From Motacilla alba alba (lineage: Eukaryota; Chordata; Aves; Passeriformes; Motacillidae), in NCBI RefSeq assembly GCF_015832195.1, contig NC_052018.1, positions 53,319,666 through 53,383,665 of the forward strand: 64,000 bases of DNA. Direction: 5' to 3'. The translations under genes and the position numbers were made by a program. The notes under the pieces were generated by a model. It was not told the origin of the DNA and made no database searches. It saw only the letters and a list, made by a program, of their open reading frames with translations. Of the stretch, positions 52,474-64,000 are shown piece by piece. The first letter of the stretch is position 1, and each line of letters opens with the position of its first letter.

Positions 52474-54295
52474 CTGAAATTAGACAGAATAGCACATTAA
52501 CTTTCCATGTAAATTGTTATTCCAAACTGATGTGACATGCAAGAGCAATATTCTTTGGGTTATTTCTGTGAGTTTTAACTAGAGATCTTTCTGTTTGTCA
52601 AAGTCATAGATGACATTTACCACAGAGCTTGTCTTTCAGGTGTGTACATCACAAAATAACATGACCAGGAGGCACTCTAGGTGAGAAGATTATCTCTAAA
52701 ACACATCTCCAATCTTTCTTTTCCATTTTATATTTGGCTATATGGTGTTACACAAGCAAAAGGAGATTTATGTATCCCTTTTGGTTGATTCAGATTACTT
52801 TCTGATTAACTACTTTATTGTATCGATTGTTCATTTAATGTGTTCTGTTACATATTACATCACAAACTCATATAAAGTCTGACATTTCAATTACATTTAC
52901 CCAGTAGCATTCACAGCATAGTATAGTTAGATGATGGGAACATACAATTATGGCATTATTAATTATAGTTTTATTACATTGGATAAAGTAAGTTAGCTGG
53001 CTGCAATATTTGCATCCCTTGAAATTCAAGCTTCATACACACCTTTCTATAATTATGTTGTTTTATTTTTAATTTTGAGGTATTTATGTCATAAATACTT
53101 TCAGTCAAATACATATTTTTAGCTGTGTAAGTAACAGTCAATTAAAAGTGTCAAAAATATATCTTTGGTGAAGCTCTACAGTAGCTGCAGTGTAGGTACA
53201 GACCAATTGCAATCATTATACCAGAGTATATATTTTGGGAAATAACCGGTATGGATTTTCCATTCAAAATCAAATGCAAATTTTTCCTTAAGAATGACAA
53301 AGCCCATCCTATTCAGAGAGGTAAGGTCAAGTTGGTAAATCTGACAGTAGCTACACAGTAATAGGATCTGATCTTTCCAGAATCAACCCACAATTTGCGA
53401 AGGCGCGGCACAAGCCCACATTTTACAACAACTTGCCCTTTTTGAAAAAAGATATCAGCTAGCAGCAAAAGAAGTCACTGGTAATCAAAATAGAAGTTTT
53501 GGAGGAGTATATTAAGAAAAACAGACGAAATCTATAAAACATAGGGATGATTTTGCCCAGTGGGTGGGTCACAACACTGAACAAGTGGAAGACCCTTTTT
53601 TTCAATTAGTGGAATCTCTGGTACTTTTCTCCCTTTTCTTGAATGAAACCCCACAGGATTGATCTACAGGAGTCAGTTGAGTTGCAGTATTCAATGCATG
53701 TTTGTGCTCTACAGGTTGTACAAAGCTGAGGAGTGCTTGCCTTGGTCCCAAAAGAACCTCTGAGGCCCAACAAAGCTGTAATCAATGATGTAATTCACAA
53801 AAAATCTCAGGGCCTTGTAAAAGAGAAATTCAGCTAAGAAATACTTTGCCAAGAGGACAGAAATGTCAGAAGAAATTCTTCACAGCAGAGGGTTTAACTT
53901 TCTTTCACCAGGAGGGCATGGGCTTTCTTTCATCTCCTTTTCTTGATCTTCAGCACCTAAACATGCCTGTATGCCCCATCTGTTTGTTGCCAGACTGTCC
54001 CAGTTATATGAACACTCATTTTATAAGCAGTTATTGAGAAACGTCCACCTTCTGCTTGGGGAAAATAAATGCCTAAATAACCATGTTTCAGAGCTGCCAC
54101 TAAACTAGTCCCATCCTTGGTATCAGTCATACCTCTTTATCACAAATTAAAGGTTTTGGAAAGGGTAGGGTAACTATTATTCATAGGCAGATTATTCCTG
54201 TGTTCCAGTTGTTTGGCATACTTAGTACACAGAAAGCTTTCACTTAATGGTCAGCTTTCAGGGAAGGATGGAACTTTAATTTAAACTGTAGATAT

Positions 54296-54355
54296 AAAAA
54301 AAAAAAAAAAGGGTTTTGGTTTTTGTTTGTTTTTGTTTGTTTGTTTGTTTGTTTT
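54296..54355. repeat. A-run and (TTTG)n low-complexity tract
   Basis: Fifteen A residues, GGG, then an irregular TTTG/TTTTTG repeat. Confidence 0.9.
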
Positions 54356-55411
54356 AAAAGCATGAATTCTCTTATTTTCTAGTCAGCTCCTTATTTACCC
54401 TATTAATACTAGCCATCAATGTGATGTATGAGTGTGTTGAGTTTATTTACTTTGCAATGCCTTAACTAATTAAAAACAGGCCTTGGTATCAAAATAGAAA
54501 GATACTCTCATTAAGAAAAATGTATCTGGAATTTGTGCTAATCTTACAACTCATCAGCAAAACCACACGCTGTGAAAAAATAGTTACCTGGGGCACCTTG
54601 TAAACAAATTAAAATATGCAAAACTCAAACATTTAAAAACAAATAGGATTACAGAAAATGAACTGTCACATCACTTTATGCTGAAATCTGATAGCATTTT
54701 AACATCCTTAATAGCACTATAGATAGTAATTAGACTACAGACCAACAGAGATGAGTTGCTTTTTAAAAATTATGTAACAGAGAAGTCTTACAGTTGTCTT
54801 TCAAATACTTGGCAAACTTAACAACACAGAATTTCAATCTAGGCAGAGTCATTGTTCCACTAATTTAAAGAAGTCAGGATATCAGCCATGATTTTCAATA
54901 GTTACTGCCAGAAAAAACATTAATTCAATTAAAAACTCATAATCTGAGCTGCAGTCATTTGCTATAAAAGACTACTCATGAGGAAACCCCAAATCTCAGC
55001 ATTTGGAAAATAAAACCAACATCTACAAGTGCATGAACTAAAAATTTTACAGCAATGACTAAGAATTTCCCATTACATCTTCAGGTTTGCTTGTGGTCCA
55101 GGAACAACTCAGGAGTCAAAGCATAAATCTGTAAAAGGTAAATGAGTCTAAATACACACAGTCCTTCTGAGGAAACAGGAGGTGTTACATCAAACAGGAT
55201 AAACACAGAAAAGTGTGAGACCTGAGAACTAAAGGGCTGGAGATGCATCACTTTAGTAAGAACAGAAGTGTCAGAATTCAGCAGAAGCTGTAAATGAGTG
55301 CAGTGTTTGTTGAAGGTGCACAAACTGAAAACACTGCAGAGGCAAACTGAGTTTCAGAGCAAGGGGTTTGAATTGGCTTCCCTTTTACCCTTGATCACCT
55401 GTAGACTGCAT

Positions 55412-55414
<3 letters not shown>

Positions 55415-55449
<35 letters not shown>
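55415..55449. repeat. (TG)n microsatellite
   Basis: About seventeen TG units; overlapping frames show poly Cys-Val or His-Thr for this reason. Confidence 0.95.
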
Positions 55450-55451
<2 letters not shown>

Positions 55452-55759
55452 ATGAGCTCTCTTCTGCAAGCAAGGCTTCCCTCTGCTTGACTGCCCCAGA
55501 AGCTGTGAAATCTGACAACAGTTCTTATCAGTGGCACTGGCCAAATAGGAATGTTCTCCCTATCTACAGCCACACTTCCACAAAACCTGTCCCCAAAATA
55601 CTGATATCCCCTGCAACATAAGTGTCTGCTCTCATCCTCCTCTCACAGCTCCAAGCAGCGTTCTCCTCCAACTTAAAAAATCTGGGGTATCTACAATTGT
55701 AAAAATTTGGGCTATCAACAATTGTAGCCATGTGAATATTTTTTTCATTACTATGTTGA

Positions 55760-55935
55760 ATTGTTTTTTTGAACTCGTTTACATTTCTGTTGTCAGTATC
55801 ATGTGGCAATGAGTTCCAGAGTTTATTTCTGCTCTGAAATTTACTTTGGGTTGCGAGGTTTCTTTTTACTGCCCTAACTCTTAATTTCATTAATTTTCTC
55901 CCATCATCCAGATTTTTACTCTTTTTCTTGAGTCA
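55760..55935 (-). mobile_element. Old CR1-type LINE fragment, antisense
   Basis: GGCAATGAGTTCCAGAGTTT, then TTTACTTTGGG, CTAACTCTTAATTTCATTAA and the CCCATCATCC region parallel the antisense 3' part of old amniote CR1 copies (GAGTTCCACAG...TTAATTTCATT). The minus-strand frame here (55564-55890) contains KLWNSLPHDT, like a reverse-transcriptase C-terminal end. It is strongly diverged. Confidence 0.55.
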
Positions 55936-56145
55936 CCTCTTCTTTAGGTAGAGGAGTTTCTAGTATTTGATCTTTCCCCTTCCAGGAGTCAAATTATAAC
56001 TCGTGATGCACTGACTGGAAATTCCTGCTCCTTTGCAAGATACAACCCAAAAATACTGAAGGCAATCCCTATCCCACACATGCTTCAGACAGCAGTATTT
56101 GGTCACAAATACTCAATCAGCCCATAAAATTGCACAAAAGTTCTT

Positions 56146-56255
56146 ACAAAAAACACCCCAAACCCCCAACCAACCAACTAAAAAAAAAACCACCAAAAAA
56201 ACCACAAAACCAACAATAACAAAACCACAAACCAAACAAACAAACAACCTCCACC
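56146..56255. repeat. C/A-only low-complexity tract
   Basis: About 110 bases made almost entirely of C and A on the plus strand (CCAACCAACC, AAACCACC, CAAACAAACAAAC), with extreme strand asymmetry. Confidence 0.85.
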
Positions 56256-57443
56256 CTCCTCCAACTCTGGAGGTGTCCACTAAAATTATTGTAACCACTG
56301 AGATAAAACAGCAGAAGGAGAAGCTCTTGGGGAAAGTAAGAAAAAAGTCTTTTAAATCTAGTTATAAAAAAAGAAAATAATTAACGTTCATAATGTGCAT
56401 TATTGTTTTGTTGCTTTTTTAAAGAAAAGAACACCTCAACAGCATCTAGAATATTCAGAGTAAAGAAGGAAGCATTTGTTTAAAGTATAGAAAAATTTGG
56501 AAGCAAATATGCAACCAATAGCTGTCATAATCTCTGAAAATGTGGTGAGAGATATAGTGCCATAAACCAGTCTGACAAAACTATGCTTTTCAGACTGAAA
56601 GTCAAGCTGTTAGGTGATTACAAATGACTCTAGTGAAGAGGAGTACTCATTTGCTGGAGCAATCAGTGCTGGACATGGCACTACACCTTTGGAGTACATT
56701 ATTATAAGTCACCCATGCTGGTAGATACAGACATAAACCTTTTACTGCAATCTTTAAAAACAACTTGGAGTGGCAGTATTTACAGCCGTCAGAAACGAAG
56801 CCAAAGCTCCAGACACAAATTTATTGCTTTGGCATTAACTGCATGGGTATATTTATCTCTAAAATGCTTAATTGCTGCATGCACCTTTCCACCAGAAAAA
56901 AACCCAAAAAATATATAGAATGAAATTGTGATGAATGATTTCACTGTCCAAATACTGATGAAAAAGACAATTTATCCCCACAAGCTGCATACGACAGTTC
57001 TGTAAAAGAGTAACACAGCACACAGTCACCAGGAAGCCCAAACCAGGCTGGATGAAGTTTTAGTTTTAAATATTTTGCAGAGTATTTCAAGGAAATTGTA
57101 AGAGAGGGTGGTAGAGAGACATATCAGTTCTCATAGCTGCTGATTTATAAAGAAGACTTCATAAGCTTCAGAGCCGACAGAATTACAACCTACCTACATA
57201 ATTTTGCTCCCACAGTCATTATACCTGTGTGACTTTCTGCAGAGACAGTTTGGAACTACAGTGGGTCAGAAAATAATCAGATTTTGTTTCCCATGTAGTA
57301 TCAGCCAGACTAAATGCTATCACATTCAGAGCCTTAGACCATCCTGAGTCACAGATGTGAATTACTTTTTGGGTGGAAGAGCATATGTTGGAGTACATTC
57401 TGGAGTAACTACACTGGTCAGATTTACACCAATGCTCATCATC

Positions 57444-57990
57444 AGGTGATCCCCCCTCTATTCCACTCTGGTGGAACCCCACCCAGAGTACTGCATCTAA
57501 CTCTGAGACACTCAACATAAGAAGAACATTGTTCTGCTGGATTGGGTCCAGAGGAGGGTCACAAACATCATCTGGAGCACATTTCCTATGAAAATAGACT
57601 GAGAGGATTGGGGTTGTTCGGCCTGAAGAAGAGAAGGCTCTGGGGACACCTTCTGGCAGCTTTCCAGTACCTAAAGGGAGCTTACAGTAAAGAAGACGAG
57701 AGACTCTCTACCAGGTAGCATAGTGATAGGACAAGGGGAGTGGTTTTAAGCTGAAAGTCAGTAAGTTTAGATTAGATTTTAAGAAGAAATTATTTTCTGT
57801 GAGGGTGTGAGGTACTGGCACAGGTTGCCCAGGGAAACTGCGTGCCCCATCCCTGGAAGTGTTCAAAGCCAGGTTGGAATGGGGCTTTGAGCAGCCTGGT
57901 CCAAGGGAAGGTGTCCCAGCCCATGGCAGGGTGTTGGAACTAGGTGATCTTCAAGGCCCCTTCCAACCCAAACCATTCTATGATTCTATG
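57444..57990 (+). mobile_element. CR1 LINE 3' end, longest and clearest copy
   Basis: The CR1 3' region runs from the CCCACCCAGAGTACTGCAT block through GGGTCCAGAGGAGGGTCACA, TGTTCGGCCTGAAGAAGAG, AGGTTGCCCAGGGAAACTG, CCATCCCTGGAAGTGTTCAA and GGTGTCCCAGCCCATGG, to the terminal ATTCTATGATTCTATGA repeat at 57974-57990. It is 5'-truncated, as usual for CR1. The frame at 57859-58044 lies inside it. Confidence 0.95.
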
Positions 57991-58782
57991 AAAATATATT
58001 TCACCTACTGTCTGACTAAAAATCTGAATGGGTGCTCTTACTGAACAGATGGGGAACACAAATTTGAATAATGAGAATACACACATAGGAACTGCTGACA
58101 TGTCTCAAAATCTGTATTATTATGGCAGTCAATTAAGATTGATTTATTCCACTTGAAAAGAAACAATTACCTTTGGATTATTATTCACTTGTATCCCAAG
58201 GTAGCCTTCTCGTATGATCTATTGGCAAGCCAACTTACCTTGCACATCAAGGTAATTTTTGCAAGGGCACAGTGTACCCATAGCAAAGGGTACTGACAAG
58301 GGTCTATGATTTTGTAGCAAAAAATTTTAACAGTCTTTCCCTCTGCACTGATTCCAGTACATGGTATCAAGTCTTCATTTTCCACAGTCCACTGGAGTGT
58401 GGAAAAGGAGAAGAGCTAGTTAGAAGATACTTCAGAAAGGCCACGGGCAATAATGAGGGTCCTCATTTAGCCTTATTAATATACAGGATGAGAACACTTT
58501 GGAGAATTATTATTTGCCTGCAGGACTCATAAGGTACTATAAACTGCAGATTAACAATTTTGACAGAGAAGGGGTCAAGGTTATATCGTTTCAAAGACAA
58601 AAGCAAAATTGTATTAATTTGCAAGTTATTGTCTGCCTAAAAGAGGCAAAAACCACATGATCAAATTAAGTTTTGTGATCCAGATTCAGGTGTTTAATAA
58701 ATTTCTTCCTCGCAAGGTAATTTCTCTCCAAACCAACAATATCACAATTAATTTGACTTTCATTGTCAGTAGTCTGGATTTT

Positions 58783-58891
58783 ATCATGGAATCATAGAAC
58801 GGTTTGGGCTGGAAAAGACCTTAAAGACCATCGCGTTCCACCCGCACTGCCATGGGCAGGGACACCTTCCACTGGACCAGGTTGCTCCTGG
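58783..58891 (-). mobile_element. CR1 LINE 3' end fragment, antisense
   Basis: ATCATGGAATCATAGAACGG, then TTTGGGCTGGAAAAGACC, GACCATCGCGTTCCA and CCATGGGCAGGGACACCTTCC is the reverse complement of a CR1 3' end. Confidence 0.92.
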
Positions 58892-59100
58892 TTCTTTTCC
58901 TAAAGGTTAAAAAGGGGGAAATATAAATAAAATCATTCTTGATCGTAGACTAATGCTACTGTAGGCACATACTAAAGGTTCAAACACTGTATTTAAACTC
59001 GTACATTTTCCTAATAGTAGGGACAGGATTAGTTAATCCCTGTTCAGAGTTTGTGTAAGAATGCTTGGATTTAAAACCAAAACAAACCAGAGCAGAAAGC

Positions 59101-59480
59101 CCTGTTCCAGCCGGATCCATTCCGACAAAAATGAAAGAAAATAATGAGCCAAGCCGATTGGTCTTGGAGAAACCAGCGGCACCGCGCCGTGCCCGACACG
59201 CAATTTGTCTGTGAGCTGGGACGACCGATGACATAGAAGGAATGACATAAAAACCCGCGACAAAAGGAATAACCGGGGAAGCAGGCGGCCAGCACCGCTA
59301 GGGGGCTCCGCATCCCGGCGCATCCCGGCGCATCCCGGCGCGTCCCGGCGCGTCCCGGCGCTCGGCAGAGCGCTCTCCGCGGAACGCGCTGCCGGGACAG
59401 CGGCTCAGCCGTGAAATCGGAAAGCCTGACATCCCAACTCTCCTCCGACAAAGGCTTCTCCCTCTGGTCCACCCCTCTCC
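59101..59480. promoter_or_regulatory. Isolated CpG island
   Basis: By eye there are about 40 CpG dinucleotides in 380 bases, including CGCG and CCGCGG, in a window otherwise nearly free of CpG. Core density is highest at 59285-59410. It includes a tandem 10-bp repeat. It lies in the presumed THEMIS intron, far from either known start. The overlapping minus-strand frames (up to 157 codons, rich in Arg, Gly and Ala) are likely by-products of high GC. Confidence 0.7.
59311..59360. repeat. Five-unit 10-bp GC-rich tandem repeat
   Basis: Three CATCCCGGCG units followed by two CGTCCCGGCG units, in the centre of the CpG island. The units differ at a single CA/CG position. Confidence 0.97.
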
Positions 59481-61753
59481 CCCCGTTTGAAACGCCACAC
59501 CATAAATTTCTGGGCCTCTGGAGAGAGAAAACAAGGCTTGATCAGATTTGATGATTTTTTTTGGGATGCAATGTAGTGAAACGTTAGGATGTTGTAATTT
59601 AACGGGCTGCGGTTTAATAATTGTGGAGGGGGTGGCGGGGAATAACAAACAGAGAGAAAAAAGGGATCCAGCTGATAGAATGACCTTTTGAAAGGGCTGT
59701 TGTATGTGAACAGTACAGGCTTTCTTAGGAAATTTTGTGAAGGTTTTAAGGAGGTAAGAAAATACTGCCACTCTTCACTGACAGTTCCCACAGTTCAGGT
59801 AAATTTTCTGCAGTGAATGGAAACAAAATAAGTTGCTTTATGTAATCAATAAAAAACCACACTAGAGTGTATTTCTATTGCATTCTACAGAAATTCTTTG
59901 CTTGCTCTGAAAATTCAGAGTCCCAAGATTTCAGTTCTTAATCCAATCGCTTTCATGTACTCATTCACTGCTCACAGTGTTTGTTTAATCATTTGTTGAC
60001 TGAGATCTTTTTCTCCCCCCAAGATTTTCCCAGAATAGTACCGTTTGTGTCTCAAGAGACTTTAGAATTAAGTTTTGCTCCCAAAGATCTTTTATATCTC
60101 TGGGCAACTGAAGCTGTCACCCACCTTTTCCCAGATATTTTTCCCCTGCTCTGTCTGTGTACAAGCAAAAGAGAACAGAAAATTATGTTGGGCATCCTTG
60201 AATAGCCTGGGATGAAGCAATGCTGTATTAGCCAGCACAAAATCACCAGGCTTACACCTTGGGCTTAGTGTTAGAAATCAAAAAGGCTATTTAAAAATCT
60301 TTTAGCAATAGTTCAAATGCAAAATACAGAGCTGCATAATGCTCTCCTATCTCCATCTCTTCCCTCTTCTTTACCTGCTAAATACATAAAGGGGGGAGTG
60401 CTTGATCCCCGGTGCCTCAGAGCAGAGAATAGTTTTTTCATCTTTACTATAATGTGGATGATAATATTACATTTATTTTTGCAGTAATGTCTTTATGTTA
60501 AGGTTTGGTTTTTTTTCTGAGTACTTAGCCTTAAACAGCACTTTGTCTCTTCAACACACCATGCAGTGAAACAAAAGTATTATTTTCTGCATTTTACATG
60601 CTGGTAAAGCAAAATGTACTCTTTTCCACATTGCTTCTAAAAGTGGGTAGGAACAGGTGAGATGCCACCAGCTGTCACCTTTCTACACACCCTGAGCTCT
60701 TCACCAGCCTGCCTTCCCTGCCATCAGGCACAGAAACTGCAGCCACACTTCTGAGCTCTCAGTTAAAAAAAATTAGGCTTGGGCTGTTTCAGATTAGGCA
60801 ATGAAACTCAGTATCAGCCTGTGGAAATCCTGGTTTCCATGGCACTCACAACAGTCCTGAAAGGAAGTAAGAAAAGGATCCCATAGTTTCATAGTGAGTG
60901 TAAGGCTTTACCCCAAGGCCGGCTTTGCTTTTCCCTGGGCTACCCACCCACTAAACAGTGAAGTTCTTGGGAGGAAAAAAGTATACCCCTGAAGACCTAA
61001 ATTAATGAGGTCTACTTTTGTATTACAAATGCACCTCACCTTGGCAAATGGAACTGCTTGTTTGTTCAAAGAGTATGAAGTGTTGCATTTTGTGCTATCA
61101 CCACTTAAGCAGAAGATGTGGATTCTTTTCATTCGTCTTTAATGGAATATTAACTGAAAATATAATTACAAGGGACAGAGAATTACCTGCAGGTTTGCCA
61201 AACTGCAGATGGAATATACTCAACAGACTGAAATCCGAAGGCTGAAAATGGTGTAAATGTAAGTGTGGTTGAGTGTGTGGAAAATCTGACTTGAAACTAA
61301 ATGAAAAGAAGAATGAAATTTCCTGTAACTCCTGACACAGGACTACAAAGGAGGTAGCCCACACTGCACTATTGGGCCATCTGTCTGTCCCTCAGTCTTC
61401 AGATCTTCTCTGCCCCTTAATATTTAAATAACATCCACACTGGTTCAGTGCATCTCACAGAGTACTTTTGCTTCACCATTGCCTTAAGCAGACACCAAGG
61501 AAGAGTAAGAACAGAGCAAGTCAGGATCTGTTACACCCAAATACACTTTCAGCCTCCTACTATTTTCAGCTCAGGGAATTTCCTGAGTTTGATGTGGTTT
61601 TTAGTAACACTCAAAGGGTGTCTCTTCCAAGTATTTGTCCAGTCTCCCCTTGAACTCCTGATCTGCTTCCAGCCTTGTTCTGACTCCCCTCGTGCTGAAT
61701 ATATCCTGCCCCATTTCCTCTAATTGTGGTCCAGCAGAGACTGGGAGTGAAGT

Positions 61754-61783
61754 GGGGCAGAGGGGTTGGGGGGAGAGTGGGGG
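61754..61783 (+). other. G-quadruplex-type motif
   Basis: Four G-runs of 4, 4, 6 and 5 bases are separated by loops of 4, 2 and 5 bases, fitting the usual G3+N1-7 pattern. On the template strand for THEMIS transcription. Confidence 0.7.
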
Positions 61784-62229
61784 AGTGAGATTTTTAAAAT
61801 AAATTTATTTCATTTTCTTTCTCCTGTGCTGGCCTTTGTAGCATGAGTCTGCAAGTCCAGCTGCAGAACTCAATATCTACTTCCTCTTCCTCCTTCACAG
61901 AAAATGCTGTGCACAGCAGACATCAGGCTGGGGAAAGCAGCAGGACACTGAGTTGGTAGGAATTAAGTACTTCAGACTGGATTCGTTGCTCAGACCCTGG
62001 GTGCAAATCTGCACTCACTCCCTGTAATTTGAAACCATTATTCTGGATTTGCTCAGTCATGGCTGAATTCAGCATCAGACTTCTTGTTTTTTCAAAATCT
62101 GGTTTCCAGGCCACAGCAGGGAATATAACAGCAGGAGTGAAAGGAAAATGGGTTATTTTATTAGCAAAATGCATTGCTATTCTAACAGGTATTTCTGCAA
62201 CGTTTCAATTCCTTCAAGAATTTTGTATT

Positions 62230-62249
62230 CACACACACACACACACACA
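62230..62249. repeat. (CA)n microsatellite
   Basis: Ten CA units. Confidence 0.95.
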
Positions 62250-63155
62250 TAAATGTACACAGAGATATGAGTATATAAATATTTCAACATGCCCACTAGA
62301 AGCCAGCCTGTTTTGTGAGAAAGAAACTATTCTGCCCCGTTTTCCACTTCCTTTTTTATTCTTTATTCTCTGACAAAATTTCAAAGTCCTGACAATTAAT
62401 TCCCTTGCAGCTGTGCTGAACTGCACACCAATGGTTAGCAAGCCCAGCCAAGTCACAGGGGTCTTTGGTTTGTTGGCAACACTGAATCACATCCTGTAAA
62501 GGATCTGGATTTTTCCTCATCAGAAAGGATGTTCACATCCTGATACTTTTGGCAAATTGGGAAGTACCAACCTGTCAGAAAAAAAAAAATCACTTCTGAT
62601 TACAAATACTTATCAAAACTATTAAAAGAAGACTTTTTAGTCTGTTTCTGGCTGTTGGCATTTTAGATTTTGAATTTCCTAAATTCATTACAGCAAATAT
62701 TTAAGGGAGATTTAAGGGAGCAAAAAATTAAGGGAAAGAAATGCTTTCAAAATAATTTACTCCTGGGTATCAAAATGAAACTGTGTGATACCATGTGCCC
62801 ACTTCTGCCTCCTGCTCCTACTCAGTCTTGTACCACCCTCCTGGGCACTGACTCCACTGGAGGTCTGAGTTCTCCCCCAGAGAGAGGCTGTAGCCCAATC
62901 AGCCCCAATACCAAGCAGTGAGGATGAGAATTGAACATCCCTCTGTGCTCATAACTGTTTTCCATTGCTTTTGTTGCATCCACTCCCTTTCCAGGTTCTC
63001 TCCTGAGAGCTGGCTTTGTAGGACAGACCTGGCACTCCAACAGTGCTCAGAGACATGCCTCAGTGGCATTTAAAAGGCCTTTTAAGCCTATTCAGAAATA
63101 GTCTACAGAAAAGAGAGTATCTCTGCAAATCTCAACCAATTATTCCCTGGTTTAC

Positions 63156-63172
63156 AAAAAAAAAAAAAAAAA
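63156..63172. repeat. A17 homopolymer
   Basis: Seventeen consecutive A residues. Confidence 0.95.
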
Positions 63173-64000
63173 GGCGACTGGAAAGTCAATATTAGAAGCA
63201 GCATGGAAAACACTGATAGTGGTACTTTGCTCATATGCTAAGAAATGTCAAATAACAGAAGAAGGTTCATATTCAGTAATTTTTCTTCATACCTAAGATA
63301 CACCTTGGTTGTTAGTTCCACCATTCTGTAGACGACACTAAGGATTGCACAACCTTGAAAGAGGAGATTGCTCATTCCCAGTTCATGCTCATTCATGTTC
63401 AGCATATGTCCAGCTTCATGAAATAGTGTCTGAACTTGGCAGGTAGTTTAATGTACTGAACCTGTCCTTTTAAACCCCCTGTTTAAAACTTTGAAAGACT
63501 GTGTGCAGAAGTCATTCTAAATTGTAAGTATCTGCATTTCCTAACCAAAATAATGAAGTAAATAATCCCCATACTGCATTTACACATTAACAGAACCCAA
63601 GAAGACATCCAGGTTGGTGGGGCTTTAAGCACCATTGCAGCTGACTAAAGCATTAAACAGCTGTTGGCATGGAGAGTTCTGCTGTGAAATCCACAAACAT
63701 TTTCAGAGAGCTTTTTCACAATGACCACACATATACACCAGACAGAAGATTCTTTGAGCAAATAAATACTTGCTTGGTGGACAACTCTTCAAACTATCGA
63801 CACAGGGCAAAGAGCTGTGCAACTCCTGTGATTTTCATCAATAAGACTGCTTTGGTTTCATCAGTCCACTGAATTACCTTGGGGATTTAAAAAAGATGTT
63901 ACTTCTGCAGCCTAAAATTTCCTCTCAGTCAGTCTTTGAGCCAAACTTAACTGTTCACTTGCTTTTCAGTTCAGCAGCCAGCCTTTAAAAACATAATGCT

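Larger units (their letters stand above)
52474..64000 (-). other. Presumed THEMIS intron upstream of the penultimate exon
   Basis: The exon at 52323-52473 begins on a codon boundary, so a phase-0 exon must lie upstream (higher coordinates). No frame longer than 157 codons exists here and none looks like CABIT or proline-rich THEMIS sequence, so the rest of the gene should be past 64000. The stretch holds CR1 fragments, microsatellites, a CpG island and a G-rich motif, listed separately. Confidence 0.6.

Noticed and set aside
56099..56380. Plus-strand frame rich in Thr, Pro, Lys and Gln (mucin-like look)
   Set aside because: It is translation of a C/A low-complexity tract; the composition follows the repeat.
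57859..58044. Plus-strand frame starting MFKARLEWGFEQPG
   Set aside because: This is the well-known chance frame across the CR1 3' end.
59298..59771. 157-codon minus-strand frame, the longest in the window
   Set aside because: Its Arg/Gly/Ala-rich part comes from the CpG island and the 10-bp repeat, and other frames there are also open. There is no domain and no THEMIS resemblance.
1..64000. CRISPR arrays, operons, phage or integrative elements
   Set aside because: The DNA has split genes, LINE/LTR repeats and vertebrate splice sites. No regularly spaced repeat array or prokaryotic gene was seen.
1..64000. tRNA, rRNA or snRNA genes
   Set aside because: No cloverleaf with A and B boxes and no rRNA or U-RNA sequence was recognised by eye; a covariance-model search was not possible here.

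Overview
The window looks like nuclear DNA of a bird. It is AT-rich, carries several CR1 LINE 3' fragments with the avian-type ATTCTATGA tail, and has at least three LTR-retrovirus-type solo LTRs. One of these (50.78-51.34 kb) I recognise as a common avian ERVL-like LTR. The genes are split by GT-AG introns and cover only a few percent of the window. There is no sign of prokaryotic operons, phage, CRISPR or a gene cluster. Nearly all of the longer open frames are chance frames or fall inside repeats.

Two genes can be read. On the plus strand, 17.2-30.1 kb, is a complete six-exon gene for a secreted LEG1-family protein (liver-enriched gene 1; human C6orf58). The exons join in phase to give 364 residues, with an N-terminal signal peptide, all six splice sites in consensus form and an AATAAA about 240 bases past the stop. 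On the minus strand, 42.3-52.5 kb, are the last two coding exons of THEMIS, the thymocyte-expressed T-cell-receptor signalling adaptor. The 5' part of THEMIS, including its large CABIT-coding exon, is not in the window and should lie beyond base 64000. The two genes converge, as LEG1 and THEMIS do on human chromosome 6q22.

Layout: 1-17.1 kb is intergenic, with a weak CR1 fragment, one solo LTR (about 9.64-10.04 kb) and microsatellites. 17.2-30.3 kb is LEG1, with a solo LTR in intron 4. 30.3-42.3 kb is intergenic, with CR1 fragments, a perfect 69-bp tandem duplication and two orphan open frames. 42.3-52.5 kb is the THEMIS 3' end with a 9.85-kb intron containing a long CR1 fragment and the ERVL-like LTR. 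52.5-64 kb is inferred to be THEMIS intron; it holds CR1 fragments and an isolated CpG island (about 59.1-59.48 kb) with a five-unit 10-bp GC-rich repeat.

The two genes are not known to act together: LEG1 is a secreted protein and THEMIS is a cytoplasmic T-lineage signalling protein. I found no convincing undescribed system. The most useful leads are the acidic, tyrosine-containing C-terminal exon of this THEMIS, the CpG island antisense to THEMIS with a good plus-strand splice donor downstream, and the two orphan frames.
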